DNA of 64,000 nt, taken from Ewingella sp. CoE-038-23 (GTDB lineage Bacteria; Pseudomonadota; Gammaproteobacteria; Enterobacterales; Enterobacteriaceae). The stretch covers positions 2,790,001 through 2,854,000 of the forward strand of contig NZ_JAZHOH010000001.1 of NCBI RefSeq assembly GCF_040419245.1. The letters are read 5' to 3'. Shown one piece after another: positions 8,770-16,902 of this stretch. The stretch's first letter is position 1. Each line of letters starts with the position of its first letter. The position numbers were made by a program, and so were the translations under genes. The notes below the pieces were generated by a model. That model had not been told where the DNA came from. It searched no databases and was given only the letters and a program-made list of their open reading frames with translations.

Positions 8770-9118
8770 ATCGTGGCACTTGCTCAAATGTTGCTGTTAG
8801 TTCGTAGAATGACCCCGTAGGTGTGACCGACCATGACCGACATACATAGAGCGCCCTAACCCCAGTATCTGACGGCGTCCAGAAGAACGCTTCAACAGCC
8901 ATTCTTGCCTTCAGGAAAGACCTGACAGCCTTGACTACATTCGGCCTGCCGCACTTGTCATCAATACCGCGAAAGGTAAGAGAATAAGTATCCATGAGTG
9001 TGTTAATGCCCTTCGCTTGACGCTGCTCATAGCCGTCACCCAACTTAACAACTGCAACGTTTGGCTGCTGAGTTACCGTATAGCCTTTCTGCGGTGACCA
9101 GATGAATGTTTCGGGCAT
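8768..9118 (-). CDS. M: Minor tail protein M
   Basis: 116-aa lambda M homologue: starts MPETFIWSPQKG, with the family signature VVKLGDGYEQRQ and the ending FEQVPR. In lambda, M joins the tail tip before L completes it. ATG at 9118 has CGGAG upstream. It is preceded, unusually, by an opposite-strand small gene between it and the tape measure gene. Confidence 0.88.
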   Translation of the reverse strand: MPETFIWSPQKGYTVTQQPNVAVVKLGDGYEQRQAKGINTLMDTYSLTFRGIDDKCGRPNVVKAVRSFLKARMAVEAFFWTPSDTGVRALYVCRSWSVTPTGSFYELTATFEQVPR

Positions 9119-9177
9119 TTTAACTCCGTAGTATATTCTTATTGGGTTTATAGATAGTTAAATTGGAGGATAAAATA

Positions 9178-9405
9178 ATGGAAAACGTAAGCACTTCCCT
9201 AAAAGAGATCATGGCGATTAAAATAGTAGTGCAGAATATGATCGCCATAATGAGCGATGAGAATCAGGAAATATTGAAGAATTTAACTGACTCAATGACA
9301 GACGCCATGATTTCCTCAGATGCGAAACTTTCAAACCATTTTATAGACATAAAAAATTCGGCGATGGGAATGATCAACGTTGCCACAACTAAGCCAGAAA
9401 ATTGA
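9178..9405 (+). CDS. Small opposite-strand accessory gene (moron) in the tail operon
   Basis: 75-aa protein from ATG 9178 with GGAGG eight bases upstream; the frame could start at a TTG at 9163, but the ribosome site argues against it. The product is helical, rich in Met/Ile/Asp/Lys, with no cysteine, signal peptide or clear membrane span. The gene is AT-rich, reads against the late operon and has a hairpin directly after its stop. These are the features of a self-contained moron expressed in the lysogen. Function unknown. Confidence 0.65.
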   Translation: MENVSTSLKEIMAIKIVVQNMIAIMSDENQEILKNLTDSMTDAMISSDAKLSNHFIDIKNSAMGMINVATTKPEN

Positions 9406-9409
9406 TAAA

Positions 9410-9427
9410 AGCGGCAGCAATGCCGCT
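9410..9427. terminator. Shared hairpin between converging genes
   Basis: AGCGGCA/TGCCGCT, 7-bp stem and 4-base loop, between the 9178-9405 gene and the tape measure stop at 9430. On the minus strand it is followed by CTTTTATC, on the plus strand by a weak T run. Confidence 0.6.
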
Positions 9428-9429
9428 CA

Positions 9430-12054
9430 CTATTTTCTAGGTGCAATCATCCCATTTGGTCTGGTGCTCTGGTCCTTAATCAGCGCAAGGGTGTCACTTC
9501 TCCAAGCATTCCTTAGCTGCTTGATGGTGGCATCATCAACGCCACCAGTGGTGTTAATGGTTAAATTCATAACCTGACTCAAAGATGGAGCGCCTGATCC
9601 ACCTCCTTGCATATCCTTGTTGCTAATCACTCGCCCATTGTCACCAGGAATCATGTACTGACTCCCGTTACTCGCCTGATAGATTTCAGGCTTACCCTTT
9701 TCGCCGACTCTATACATCGAGTTGGCGCTGACTGGCCCGCCGTTATAACGAGCCCCGGCTATAGCCATCCCCTTGGCTGCAAGTAGAGAGCCTGCATATG
9801 CAGTCTGACCAACAGCAGCGGCTGAGCCAAAGGTGGCAATGGATGCGCTAATTGCAGCAGGTGCCCAAGCAGAAGCTGCGGCGGTGGCTTGCCCGATAGT
9901 TGCTGCAAGAGCCGCAGTAGCAGCCGCTTGACCCATCACCTGAGCCTTGACCCACTCGATACCCATCTGAACGAAGCTACTTACAACGCTGTTCAGAATA
10001 GTGGTGCCAATGTTGGCGAAGGATTCCTGCAAGCTCTGGGTGCCATTGAGCAGGCCGGTTATTGCGCTTGATGCTCCGCCTTGCAATGCATCCAGAGATG
10101 ATGCGAGCATTTCATTGGCCTGACTCTGATTGCGGAATATTTCCCACTGAGCCTCCATGCGCTGCTTCTCATACTGAGTATTGGCGTCGCTTCTAAGAGC
10201 TATCGCCTGTTGCTCGGTGATGGTCTTGTTGGCTTCAAACTGCTGGATGAGCGCAAGCTTTTTGGCGTTTTCGTTGGCGAGTTGCTGAACTGGGTCAACA
10301 AGACCTGCCGCTTCCTGTTGCGGGCTAACCACTGAATCTGAGCGTATCTTGGCGAGATTTGTTTGGTGCTCTCGTTCGGATTTCTCTGCGGCTTTATTGT
10401 ATTGGTCTTGAGTGATCTTCTTGGCTGACAGGGCTGTGTTTAAATCCTTAGTTTCCTGCTCATACCTTGAAGACTCCCCTTTCTCAGCAATAAGCTTCTC
10501 AGCTGCTGCCTGCGCTCTTATGGCATTGCCAGTATCCCATTTGGCGGCAGCATACTCTCCAGCTAGTTTTATATCTTCTTCGGTGGCGGCGCTACCTAAT
10601 GATTGCTGGGCTGTTAATATTGCTTGCTGCCTGCTTAGTTCCCTTGTGGAGTCACCAGTTAGCTCTGACTGCTGCTTTAGGTCTGCCAGCTTTTCTGCAA
10701 TAGCTTGGGCCTGAGATGCGGATTTTTTACCTTCCGAATTATTGGCCTTTCTGGCTGCGGTGTTTCTCTCTGTCTCTGCGTATTGATCTTGCAATCGCTT
10801 AACAATAGGGTCGTCTTTGGCTATTCCCGCATCTTCCGCATCATACTGCGCCTGAAGTCTTGCCCTTTCCTCCCCCTCCAGCTTTGATAGCTCTATTCTT
10901 CGCTGAGAGCGCTTAACTAACACATCTTCTTTTGGGTTTTTTTGAGCACCCAAATCGATCTTTCCGACCTTAACCCCTGCCTTGGAAACGGAGTCAAGGT
11001 CACCAACTAGCGTGGCAGCCCTATTGCTTAGCCCTGCAATTGCTTTGTCCTGCGCTGACCATCCGTCAAGCCCAATCCAAGCCCAAGTCCTAGCTCTTCT
11101 TTGATACATTTCTGCGGTTGAAGTTAGATCAGCAATTTTCTGCGATGCGGTATCTGTCTTACCGCTCAACCTATCAATCGCTGAGCTTACAGAGTCAATG
11201 ATCTTAACCATGGCTGTGCTTGCGCCCATGGCATCGTTCATTTTTCCTATAAGGTTTTGCAGCGAGATAGTTAATGAGTTGCTGGCCTGATCCATGGTTC
11301 TTGGCAGCTTTCCGAACTCTTCGTTTACCACTCCAGATTGCTTTGCAATTGCGTTAAGTGCGGCCTCCGCTGTGATCTTCCCTTCAAGCATCGCCTGCCG
11401 AAGCTGCCCCATTGACATGCCCAATCCAGCGGCCATTTGCCTAGCCAGCTCGGGCATACTCTCAACTACAGAGTTGAACTCTTGCGCTCTAACCACGCCA
11501 CCATCTATGGATTGACCGAATTGGCGCAGTGCATTTGCCATTTCTTCAGCAGAAGACCCACCAACGCGTCCGATTTTTTGTAGGGTATCTGTTAAAAATA
11601 GAATCTGGTCGTTTGTTGTTCCAGTACCCTTTAATGATGAGGTGAGCTTCTCCCAAAGCTTTTGCGTGTCCTGTAAGCTCGCGCCAGATACTGAAGCTAT
11701 CTGTGAAAGCGCTTGAAATGTTGCAGAAGCTTGGCTGACATCGGCTGTTAGTCGTGAAATTCTCGACTGAAGCTGAGTTATATTGTCTGCAACAGTGAGA
11801 AACGCCTTGGCATAGTCAACCACCAACGCCACGGTGATTGCACTGGCAACACCACTTAGCGCAGACTTCAAATAACCCATTTCTCCGGCAGCTTTATTAC
11901 CCTTCCTGCCCATATTATCCAGACCGGAACCAGCTGCTTCTGCATCTTTCCTCATTTGTTCAATTACTACCGAGGCCTTTCTACTGCCAGTAATAAGCTT
12001 TGCTGTTTCGATATCTATTTCGTACTGAAGCTTCCCACCATCGACAGTAGACAT
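9430..12054 (-). CDS. H: Tail tape measure protein
   Basis: 874 aa from ATG 12054 (MSTVDGGKLQYEIDIE), preceded by GGAG; the upstream in-frame codons run through a terminator and are rejected. Residues ~60-290 are the conserved tape-measure N-terminal region (ALSGVASAITVALVVDYAKAF; EFNSVVESMPELARQMAAGLG). A long helical coiled-coil middle (~400-640) and an alanine-rich hydrophobic segment near ~720-780 follow. At about 0.15 nm per residue the tail would be near 130 nm, so lambda-like; that is an estimate. The usual G/T chaperone partner appears altered (see 13165-13854). Confidence 0.92.
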   Translation of the reverse strand: MSTVDGGKLQYEIDIETAKLITGSRKASVVIEQMRKDAEAAGSGLDNMGRKGNKAAGEMGYLKSALSGVASAITVALVVDYAKAFLTVADNITQLQSRISRLTADVSQASATFQALSQIASVSGASLQDTQKLWEKLTSSLKGTGTTNDQILFLTDTLQKIGRVGGSSAEEMANALRQFGQSIDGGVVRAQEFNSVVESMPELARQMAAGLGMSMGQLRQAMLEGKITAEAALNAIAKQSGVVNEEFGKLPRTMDQASNSLTISLQNLIGKMNDAMGASTAMVKIIDSVSSAIDRLSGKTDTASQKIADLTSTAEMYQRRARTWAWIGLDGWSAQDKAIAGLSNRAATLVGDLDSVSKAGVKVGKIDLGAQKNPKEDVLVKRSQRRIELSKLEGEERARLQAQYDAEDAGIAKDDPIVKRLQDQYAETERNTAARKANNSEGKKSASQAQAIAEKLADLKQQSELTGDSTRELSRQQAILTAQQSLGSAATEEDIKLAGEYAAAKWDTGNAIRAQAAAEKLIAEKGESSRYEQETKDLNTALSAKKITQDQYNKAAEKSEREHQTNLAKIRSDSVVSPQQEAAGLVDPVQQLANENAKKLALIQQFEANKTITEQQAIALRSDANTQYEKQRMEAQWEIFRNQSQANEMLASSLDALQGGASSAITGLLNGTQSLQESFANIGTTILNSVVSSFVQMGIEWVKAQVMGQAAATAALAATIGQATAAASAWAPAAISASIATFGSAAAVGQTAYAGSLLAAKGMAIAGARYNGGPVSANSMYRVGEKGKPEIYQASNGSQYMIPGDNGRVISNKDMQGGGSGAPSLSQVMNLTINTTGGVDDATIKQLRNAWRSDTLALIKDQSTRPNGMIAPRK

Positions 12055-12070
12055 TTGTTTCTCCGAAAAT

Positions 12071-12093
12071 AAAAAACCCGCACGAGGCGGGTT
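12071..12093 (-). terminator. Rho-independent terminator upstream of the tape measure gene
   Basis: Stem AACCCGC/GCGGGTT, 5-base loop, followed on the minus strand by a T6 run; nearly the same hairpin as at 2661-2685. It ends the lipoprotein gene transcript. Confidence 0.8.
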
Positions 12094-12117
12094 GGATTGC
12101 ATGATTTGGTGAAAAAA

Positions 12118-12477
12118 TTATTTGCACATAAGTATCGCCGTGGTGTCATCTTCATCTGGAAGTATTTTGTCATCCAAGGCATAACTCTTAGCCCCATTTA
12201 AAGCACCAAACTCAACCTTATACATTACAACGAATGGCTTGTAGCCCTTGTATTGTCCAGGAGAAGAAACCACGCCGCAAACGACGCCCTTACTCGTGCC
12301 ATTAGAAAACTTTACGACTCGTATGACTTTCATCTCATCAAATTTTAGTGGTTCGCTGTTTTTCATTTCATTAGAAATTACTTTCTCTGCAAACTTAAAT
12401 GTCTCTTCGTCATCTTTTTGACACCCAGTGAGGATTAGCGTCACCAAAAATAGCCCTATAACCTTCTTCACATCCAT
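12118..12477 (-). CDS. Small prophage lipoprotein, candidate superinfection-exclusion factor
   Basis: 119 aa starting MDVKKVIGLFLVTLILTGC: two lysines, a hydrophobic stretch and a lipobox LTGC, with the next residues Q-K-D-D. It is therefore expected to be lipid-anchored, and Gln/Lys after the Cys favours the outer membrane. The mature part is charged and hydrophilic with one more Cys pair. Lambda Bor, phage T5 Llp and similar small lipoproteins are known lysogeny-conversion or receptor-blocking proteins; that role is inference here. It is an inserted accessory gene in the tail operon with its own terminator. Confidence 0.65.
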   Translation of the reverse strand: MDVKKVIGLFLVTLILTGCQKDDEETFKFAEKVISNEMKNSEPLKFDEMKVIRVVKFSNGTSKGVVCGVVSSPGQYKGYKPFVVMYKVEFGALNGAKSYALDDKILPDEDDTTAILMCK

Positions 12478-12618
12478 ATCCCCATTCGTAACAAGTGGAA
12501 ATATTTTAGCAGATGATGACCGCAACCTAACGCAAAACTATGCACTGATCATTTGTCAGCATTTCACAACCATCGTCCACGAGGTAACCTGATAAATCCC
12601 AAGCTAGAGGTTAAGCAC

Positions 12619-13164
12619 ATGGAAAAGGCCAAGATAAACGACCACTTCACAAGATTTCCTTATAGGAAGGAGGTTAGAGAAGATGGAGGAGTCAATAATG
12701 GAGGCATTGACTTAATTTTAGAACCCAACAGGATTGAAGAAATACACGAGATTTCAGACTGGCCATGGCTTAAGAGATTTGTATCCGAGGTAAATAATTC
12801 AGATGGCCACTTCATGACCTTCGGTTGCGATTTTGGCCCTGATGAAGAATTTTACGCGGGATACGTTGAGTTTTCTTTCCGCCCTTCAATGCGGAAACGA
12901 ACTACCGAAGATCTTCGCATATTGGATGAGCACTTTTATAAATGGATTAGCGAATTATACTTGGATGATAAATCGGAACCCCATCCATTGGCTTATTCGC
13001 AAAGCTGTCTTGCGTGGGAATACACCCCTCTAGAGTATCAGGGAACCTATGAGAAAGTCTCCGTTTGGTTTCGCTCGAGAGAGGTCGGTGGCGCGGAGTG
13101 GCTAATGAATCATGTTCGTCATTTTTTGGTTGATATTTACCCTTCACTTTCTCACCTCAAATAG
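12619..13164 (+). CDS. Hypothetical 181-aa protein, opposite-strand insertion in the tail operon
   Basis: Start at ATG 12619 (MEKAKINDHF), with AGAGG nine bases upstream; 22 further in-frame codons upstream lack a ribosome site. The protein is rich in Trp, Tyr, Phe, Glu and Asp, soluble-looking, and not recognised. It reads against the tail genes and its stop codon falls inside one copy of a 15-bp direct repeat (13155-13169). It occupies the place where a T-type tail chaperone would be expected, which suggests a late insertion. No toxin-antitoxin partner is obvious, though the lipoprotein gene is its divergent neighbour (141 bases apart). Confidence 0.7.
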   Translation: MEKAKINDHFTRFPYRKEVREDGGVNNGGIDLILEPNRIEEIHEISDWPWLKRFVSEVNNSDGHFMTFGCDFGPDEEFYAGYVEFSFRPSMRKRTTEDLRILDEHFYKWISELYLDDKSEPHPLAYSQSCLAWEYTPLEYQGTYEKVSVWFRSREVGGAEWLMNHVRHFLVDIYPSLSHLK

Positions 13165-13169
13165 TTATC
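13155..13169 (-). repeat. 15-bp direct repeat, copy 1
   Basis: CCTCAAATAGTTATC occurs here and at 13861-13875. On the minus strand it contains the stop of the 13165-13854 gene and a GAGG ribosome site followed by a GTG. Confidence 0.7.
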
Positions 13170-13854
13170 TCAAGGCGGATTGCTCCGCATTTTCCATTCG
13201 CATTTTCTTCTTCGCAAGATACTCATCTGCAACGGATTCATACTCTTCGGCAGTGAATCCTTTTTGGTCTGGATACTTGGCTGAAATCATCAACTGGAAC
13301 TCGGTCATGCTCAGCTGTTCAGCCTCAATGCGTGGCATATTGAAGTGATTTCGAGCAGCGCTGATGTATTCGAAAGCGTTAAACTCGTTAACGAATGCGC
13401 CTGATTCGTGGCGCTGAAGCCTGCGAACCTTGGCCTTGCCGATAATGCCGTGAGTTATCAGGGAGCGAGCTATGACTATCATGTCACTAAGCGGCATCGA
13501 GCCAGCCAGATAGGTGAATGCCTTCTTGCCGCGCTTGCTGGGTCGAAGCTCGCCGATAATTGGAGACAGGTCAGCATCACAGCAGGCCTGCATCACATTC
13601 ATCGCAGCGCTGATGGCATTCTTGCTGAATTCTGGCTTCAGGACGATTTCAGATAGCCAGGCCGGCACATGACCATAGGCCTCAACCGCCCTTGATAGCG
13701 TGTCGATAACCTCATCGCTGTGCAGCTCTGCAAATGCCTCAACAATCTCTTTCGGCTCGCCAATCTTCGCCATATTGACGAATGAAGGTCGGAAGAAGTA
13801 ATCGGTTTTCGCGTCTGATACAACCAGCTCGCCTATCTCTTTAAGTGGGGTCAT
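13165..13854 (-). CDS. G: Tail assembly chaperone, G-like (DUF6246-type)
   Basis: 229 aa from ATG 13854 (MTPLKEIGELVVS) with GAGG seven bases upstream. By position, between the major tail protein and the tape measure gene, it is the counterpart of lambda gpG, which coats the tape measure during assembly; I believe the family is DUF6246. Near the 3' end the codons AAG AAG AAA ATG give an A-rich slip-prone site, but the -1 frame runs only about 15 codons before a stop, so a normal T-domain extension is missing. Either this phage makes do without T or T was lost when the 12619-13164 gene arrived. Confidence 0.65.
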   Translation of the reverse strand: MTPLKEIGELVVSDAKTDYFFRPSFVNMAKIGEPKEIVEAFAELHSDEVIDTLSRAVEAYGHVPAWLSEIVLKPEFSKNAISAAMNVMQACCDADLSPIIGELRPSKRGKKAFTYLAGSMPLSDMIVIARSLITHGIIGKAKVRRLQRHESGAFVNEFNAFEYISAARNHFNMPRIEAEQLSMTEFQLMISAKYPDQKGFTAEEYESVADEYLAKKKMRMENAEQSALR

Positions 13855-13860
13855 ATCACG

Positions 13861-13875
13861 CCTCAAATAGTTATC
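13861..13875 (-). repeat. 15-bp direct repeat, copy 2
   Basis: Identical to 13155-13169; on the minus strand it supplies the GAGG ribosome site of the 13165-13854 gene. Confidence 0.7.
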
Positions 13876-13908
13876 ATCGTGGGCATTCGAAAATACCCAC
13901 TGTGATAA

Positions 13909-14649
13909 TTACGCTGTGATGGTGATAGCGCTGCTGCCAGTTTTAGCGCCGTCGTTGGTGGTGTATGTCATCGTCGCAGAACCCACCGCAACACGAGTCA
14001 CCAGACCTGACTGCGTGATTGTTGCCTTCGTAGTGTCAGATGAAGACCACGCGCCAGTCTTGTTAGTGGCATCCGCCGGAAGAACGTTCGCGGTTAGTTG
14101 CACGGTTGAGCCGACTGCACCGGTAGATGTTGCCGGAGTAACGTTAACGCTGGCTACTGGGACTGGCGCTGTGGTGTCGGTAACGTCAACAGTGTCAGCA
14201 TCCGCCACTTTGAACTCTGTGGTGAACGTAACGATGTCGTTAGTGCCGCCGTCAGAGCTCAGCGCGGTGATTACCATGTAGCCAACGAAGGTCACAGGGC
14301 CATACTCCATGCGCACCCATAATGTAGGCTGGCGAGCCGCTTTGATTTCAGAGTTGTAATACTTGATGAAGTTACCGATGCCGTACTGGTCAAGCTTGTC
14401 GTTCTTGCGAACCTCGCCCTCAAAGCTGACGGTGAAGTCAGAGTTGGTGACGATGTTCTCGACATAGCCCTTGGTGTCATCGGCGTCACTGGTTACGGTG
14501 TTAGGGCTGAAGTCGAAGCCCTTGCTCGTACCGGCCGCCAATGCTTTCCACTGGGCCTCAGTTGGAACCGTATCAGCACAGCCATCTGCCACCTCTAAAA
14601 CGATGGCGCGGCCAAATAGCTTGGAATTATCAGTCTGGCAGATAGCCAT
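13909..14649 (-). CDS. V: Major tail tube protein (V-like) with C-terminal Ig-like domain
   Basis: 246 aa from ATG 14649 (MAICQTDNSK), AAGAGG upstream. Residues 1-~160 form the tube domain; residues ~165-246 are a bacterial Ig-like group 2 (BIG2) domain with the typical VNVTPATSTGAVGSTVQLTANV, WSSSDTTKATI and GLVTRVAVGSATMTYTT pattern. Lambda gpV has the same arrangement, its Ig domain decorating the tail surface and adding weak surface binding. It must be the most abundant tail protein; it has its own strong ribosome site and a terminator upstream. Confidence 0.9.
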   Translation of the reverse strand: MAICQTDNSKLFGRAIVLEVADGCADTVPTEAQWKALAAGTSKGFDFSPNTVTSDADDTKGYVENIVTNSDFTVSFEGEVRKNDKLDQYGIGNFIKYYNSEIKAARQPTLWVRMEYGPVTFVGYMVITALSSDGGTNDIVTFTTEFKVADADTVDVTDTTAPVPVASVNVTPATSTGAVGSTVQLTANVLPADATNKTGAWSSSDTTKATITQSGLVTRVAVGSATMTYTTNDGAKTGSSAITITA

Positions 14650-14678
14650 ATTCAAACCTCTTGATGGTTTTTAGGTAT

Positions 14679-14703
14679 AAAAAAAGGCCGCCATCTGGCG
14701 ACC
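14679..14703 (-). terminator. Rho-independent terminator before the major tail gene
   Basis: Stem GGTCGCC/GGCGGCC (one G-U pair), 4-base loop AGAT, then a T7 run on the minus strand. Confidence 0.8.
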
Positions 14704-14721
14704 TGAGAACTTTGTCGGCTG

Positions 14722-15105
14722 TTATTCGCCGTAGGTGACTGAGAACTGAATCCTGAAAACCATTCGGCCTTCAGTCGTTAAGACAGGTGATGGGAAGCCG
14801 CCCATATTTTGGACATGACCGATGCAATCATTAGGCATGGGGTTGGATTGGATGAAGTCGATAATGGCACTCGCCACATCCTCAGCTTGCCCGTTCCTAC
14901 CCTTCGCGCCAATCACATCAATCAGCACGTAATGGTCAGCGCCAAGGCCTTGCTGGATGGCTGTGCCATTGTTGGGCCGGAACACGACAAAGGCGTCACT
15001 TAGCTTCCCGCTATCCGTCCACACCAAAGTCTGTACGGTGAAACCAGTCGTCAGGCCAGAATCAACGAGCCAATCCCTGACGCGGCGATACATCGGAGGA
15101 TTCAT
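14722..15105 (-). CDS. Tail terminator (U-like) protein
   Basis: 127 aa starting MNPPMYRRVRDWLVDSG. Size, position immediately before the major tail gene and the pattern of a short helical start followed by beta strands (HYVLIDVIGAKG; VFRIQFSVTYGE) fit a tail-terminator protein that caps the finished tube, as lambda U does. Sequence similarity was not testable. The start overlaps the stop of the upstream gp10-like gene in ATGA. Confidence 0.65.
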   Translation of the reverse strand: MNPPMYRRVRDWLVDSGLTTGFTVQTLVWTDSGKLSDAFVVFRPNNGTAIQQGLGADHYVLIDVIGAKGRNGQAEDVASAIIDFIQSNPMPNDCIGHVQNMGGFPSPVLTTEGRMVFRIQFSVTYGE

Positions 15106-15512
15106 AACTGCATTTCCTTTTTGATGAAGGCATCAACCGATGGTTTTCCACGCTCCGCACCCTTCTCAAGGAACTGAGGTTCACCGCCCGTATCCCAGTA
15201 ATTACCCTGAGCCACGCCATTCTTTTTGGGTCTTGGCCTCCCTTTGAGTTTGCCGCTCGCCTCGTGCACGTATACCGCATAATTTGCAGAGTAACCTATG
15301 CGTCCGGTTATTCTTGTTCCGGTTACTGATAGCTCCCTGAATTGGGAATTGACCAGTGTAGATGTGGCAACTGGCGTTATCGCATCAGCCTCTGAGCCGA
15401 TGATTATCAAAGCTCCTGTCATCGCCCTTACAGCCTTGCGCCCGGTGATGTCACCAACTACAGCATTAAGCTTCTCTTGGGCCTCTCTTACTCCTTTAAC
15501 CTTGATTCCCAT
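15102..15512 (-). CDS. HK97 gp10-like head-tail/tail completion protein
   Basis: 136 aa; start ATG 15512 (MGIKVKGVREAQEKLNAVV) with GGAG upstream. The string YSANYAVYVHEASGKLKG and the ending FIKKEM are hallmarks of the HK97-gp10-like family, neck proteins joining head and tail (comparable to lambda Z). A longer reading frame up to 15557 has no ribosome site. Confidence 0.8.
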   Translation of the reverse strand: MGIKVKGVREAQEKLNAVVGDITGRKAVRAMTGALIIIGSEADAITPVATSTLVNSQFRELSVTGTRITGRIGYSANYAVYVHEASGKLKGRPRPKKNGVAQGNYWDTGGEPQFLEKGAERGKPSVDAFIKKEMQL

Positions 15513-15513
15513 A

Positions 15514-15861
15514 TCAGACTCCAGTGATGATCCCGTAGTCGTCTGCCGTGCGGTCAAAGGTGTCAGCCCATCTCACGACGTGCATAACCTCATCTGCGCC
15601 AGCTTCAACAGGGTCAGGGTTATCCGATGGGCCAATGAGAATGTAATCACCCTTCTCAGCCTCAGCGAACTCAGTCCAGAAAGTGTTCTTGATGTTGATT
15701 TCAACACCAATAGAACCAAGCCGCGCCGTAGCATCACCTCCGTAGTCGCAGAGTATTTGCACTGGTGCCGCATAACCTATCGGGTCGCTATTCTCGCCAA
15801 TCCCTAACTGCTTCCAATAAGTGGCTACAGCTGTGCAGCTCCACCTCATTAAGGCGCTCAC
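15514..15861 (-). CDS. Head-tail joining protein (FII position)
   Basis: 115 aa. A GTG at 15861 overlaps the previous stop (GTGA); an ATG at 15849 is an alternative start. The C-terminal half (FAEAEKGDYILIGPSDNPDP; VVRWADTFDR) resembles small beta-barrel head-tail stopper proteins. Placement between a connector and the gp10-like gene supports a neck role. Family name not recalled. Confidence 0.6.
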   Translation of the reverse strand: MSALMRWSCTAVATYWKQLGIGENSDPIGYAAPVQILCDYGGDATARLGSIGVEINIKNTFWTEFAEAEKGDYILIGPSDNPDPVEAGADEVMHVVRWADTFDRTADDYGIITGV

Positions 15862-16139
15862 AACTGATACTCGCTAAATTGATCTGGGCAGTCACCCTCT
15901 GCGCACTTCTTGAACCTGCGAATGGTTACCCTCTTCACATACAACGACCTGATGAAGTCGCCATCAGCTAGAACGACGAATTCAGGTGGCGTCTGGTTGC
16001 TGAATCCAAGCCAATCAAAGAAGCGAAATTTATGCTCATCAGGCCTTAGCGTTTCCGCATAAACCTGATTCCCTTCTCCGATGTCGTAGGTCACTTCAAC
16101 CTCAAGCTTCGAATAGGGGTAACCGATGCAATTTGCCAT
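15858..16139 (-). CDS. Small head-tail region protein
   Basis: 93 aa from ATG 16139 (MANCIGYPYSKLEVEVTYDIG), GAGGAAAG upstream and TAATG overlap with the preceding gene. Charged, beta-rich, with two close cysteines (KKCAEGDCPDQF). Not recognised; strict overlap on both sides places it in the connector cluster. Confidence 0.6.
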   Translation of the reverse strand: MANCIGYPYSKLEVEVTYDIGEGNQVYAETLRPDEHKFRFFDWLGFSNQTPPEFVVLADGDFIRSLYVKRVTIRRFKKCAEGDCPDQFSEYQL

Positions 16140-16537
16140 TACTTTCCTCCACACATGCATCCACCCTTGCCAATCCAGATGCCAGCAAATGAATTCTGCG
16201 TTGGGTCTGGCGGTATCAGGGAAGTGGCGCAGCCTTTCTTATCCAGCCCACGAAGCAATGAGAGAGAGCTTTTCCATCTATCGCCAAACGACTGGTATCT
16301 GAATGACTGCGAGGCACCTGACGGGGCTGTCTGAGAGCTGATATATTTATCGCCCTGCCCCAGCCCCATCAATCCAAGTAGGTAAAGCTGAATGAGAAGT
16401 GCTGTAGATGCCGGATAATTAGCTTCCAAGCACTCCTGAATGCTATTGGCCTGATCAACCAGTGCCTGAAGAACGAAATCGGGAATTGTAATACCAACGG
16501 ACTGAAGATATTCCTTCGCCTGCTCTATGGTTAACAT
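16139..16537 (-). CDS. Head-tail adaptor/connector protein
   Basis: 132 aa from ATG 16537 (MLTIEQAKEYLQSVGITIPDF) with GGAG upstream; the upstream in-frame Mets are not supported. The all-helical N-terminus resembles the gp6/gp15-type adaptor fold that binds under the portal (I believe DUF7370-like). The C-terminus ends with a cysteine cluster, CMCGGK, after GKGG; its purpose is unknown. Confidence 0.65.
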   Translation of the reverse strand: MLTIEQAKEYLQSVGITIPDFVLQALVDQANSIQECLEANYPASTALLIQLYLLGLMGLGQGDKYISSQTAPSGASQSFRYQSFGDRWKSSLSLLRGLDKKGCATSLIPPDPTQNSFAGIWIGKGGCMCGGK

Positions 16538-16574
16538 GACTGACTCCAGAATAAAGCCCTCCGAAAAGGGCATT

Positions 16575-16601
16575 AAAAAAGCCGCTCAAACTTGGCGGCT
16601 T
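16575..16601 (-). terminator. Rho-independent terminator after the 97-aa head gene
   Basis: Stem AAGCCGC/GCGGCTT with a 9-base loop and a T6 run on the minus strand; overlaps the stop codon of the 16600-16893 gene. Confidence 0.8.
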
Positions 16602-16893
16602 ATTCTTCAGGGAAGAGCTTTTCTAGCTCACCTTCCGGCAGTAGCTCGGCTAACTTGTCGGCGCCGAGATTGCCTTTAAACTCAATGCCCAACTCGGTGA
16701 GTCGTTCCTGAATTTTTGCTTTCCGATCTTTTGCGGCACTGGATGAATCAGGTGTTGCTGGTTTTAATTCACCGCCAGCCTCTCCAGTCATCAGTCTGAC
16801 ATTTGACGCCAGCGCCGGGTGCAAGGCTTTAAGCTCAATAACATCACCCTGTTTCACGCCGTTCCATGGTCGAATAACTTCATACTTAGCCAT
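16600..16893 (-). CDS. Small capsid-region protein with HeH/LEM-like C-terminus
   Basis: 97 aa. N-terminal ~40 residues look like a small beta module (MAKYEVIRPWNGVKQGDVIEL), then a Ser/Asp/Lys linker, then a helix-extended-helix motif (KIQERLTELGIEFKGNLGAD). Such two-part proteins occur directly after capsid genes in siphophages. Exact role unknown; perhaps DNA or head contact. Confidence 0.6.
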   Translation of the reverse strand: MAKYEVIRPWNGVKQGDVIELKALHPALASNVRLMTGEAGGELKPATPDSSSAAKDRKAKIQERLTELGIEFKGNLGADKLAELLPEGELEKLFPEE

Positions 16894-16902
16894 GCTAACC
16901 CC

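Noticed and set aside
12055..12102. N-terminal extension of the tape measure protein
   Set aside because: The extra codons are encoded by the terminator hairpin, and a good ribosome site precedes the ATG at 12054.
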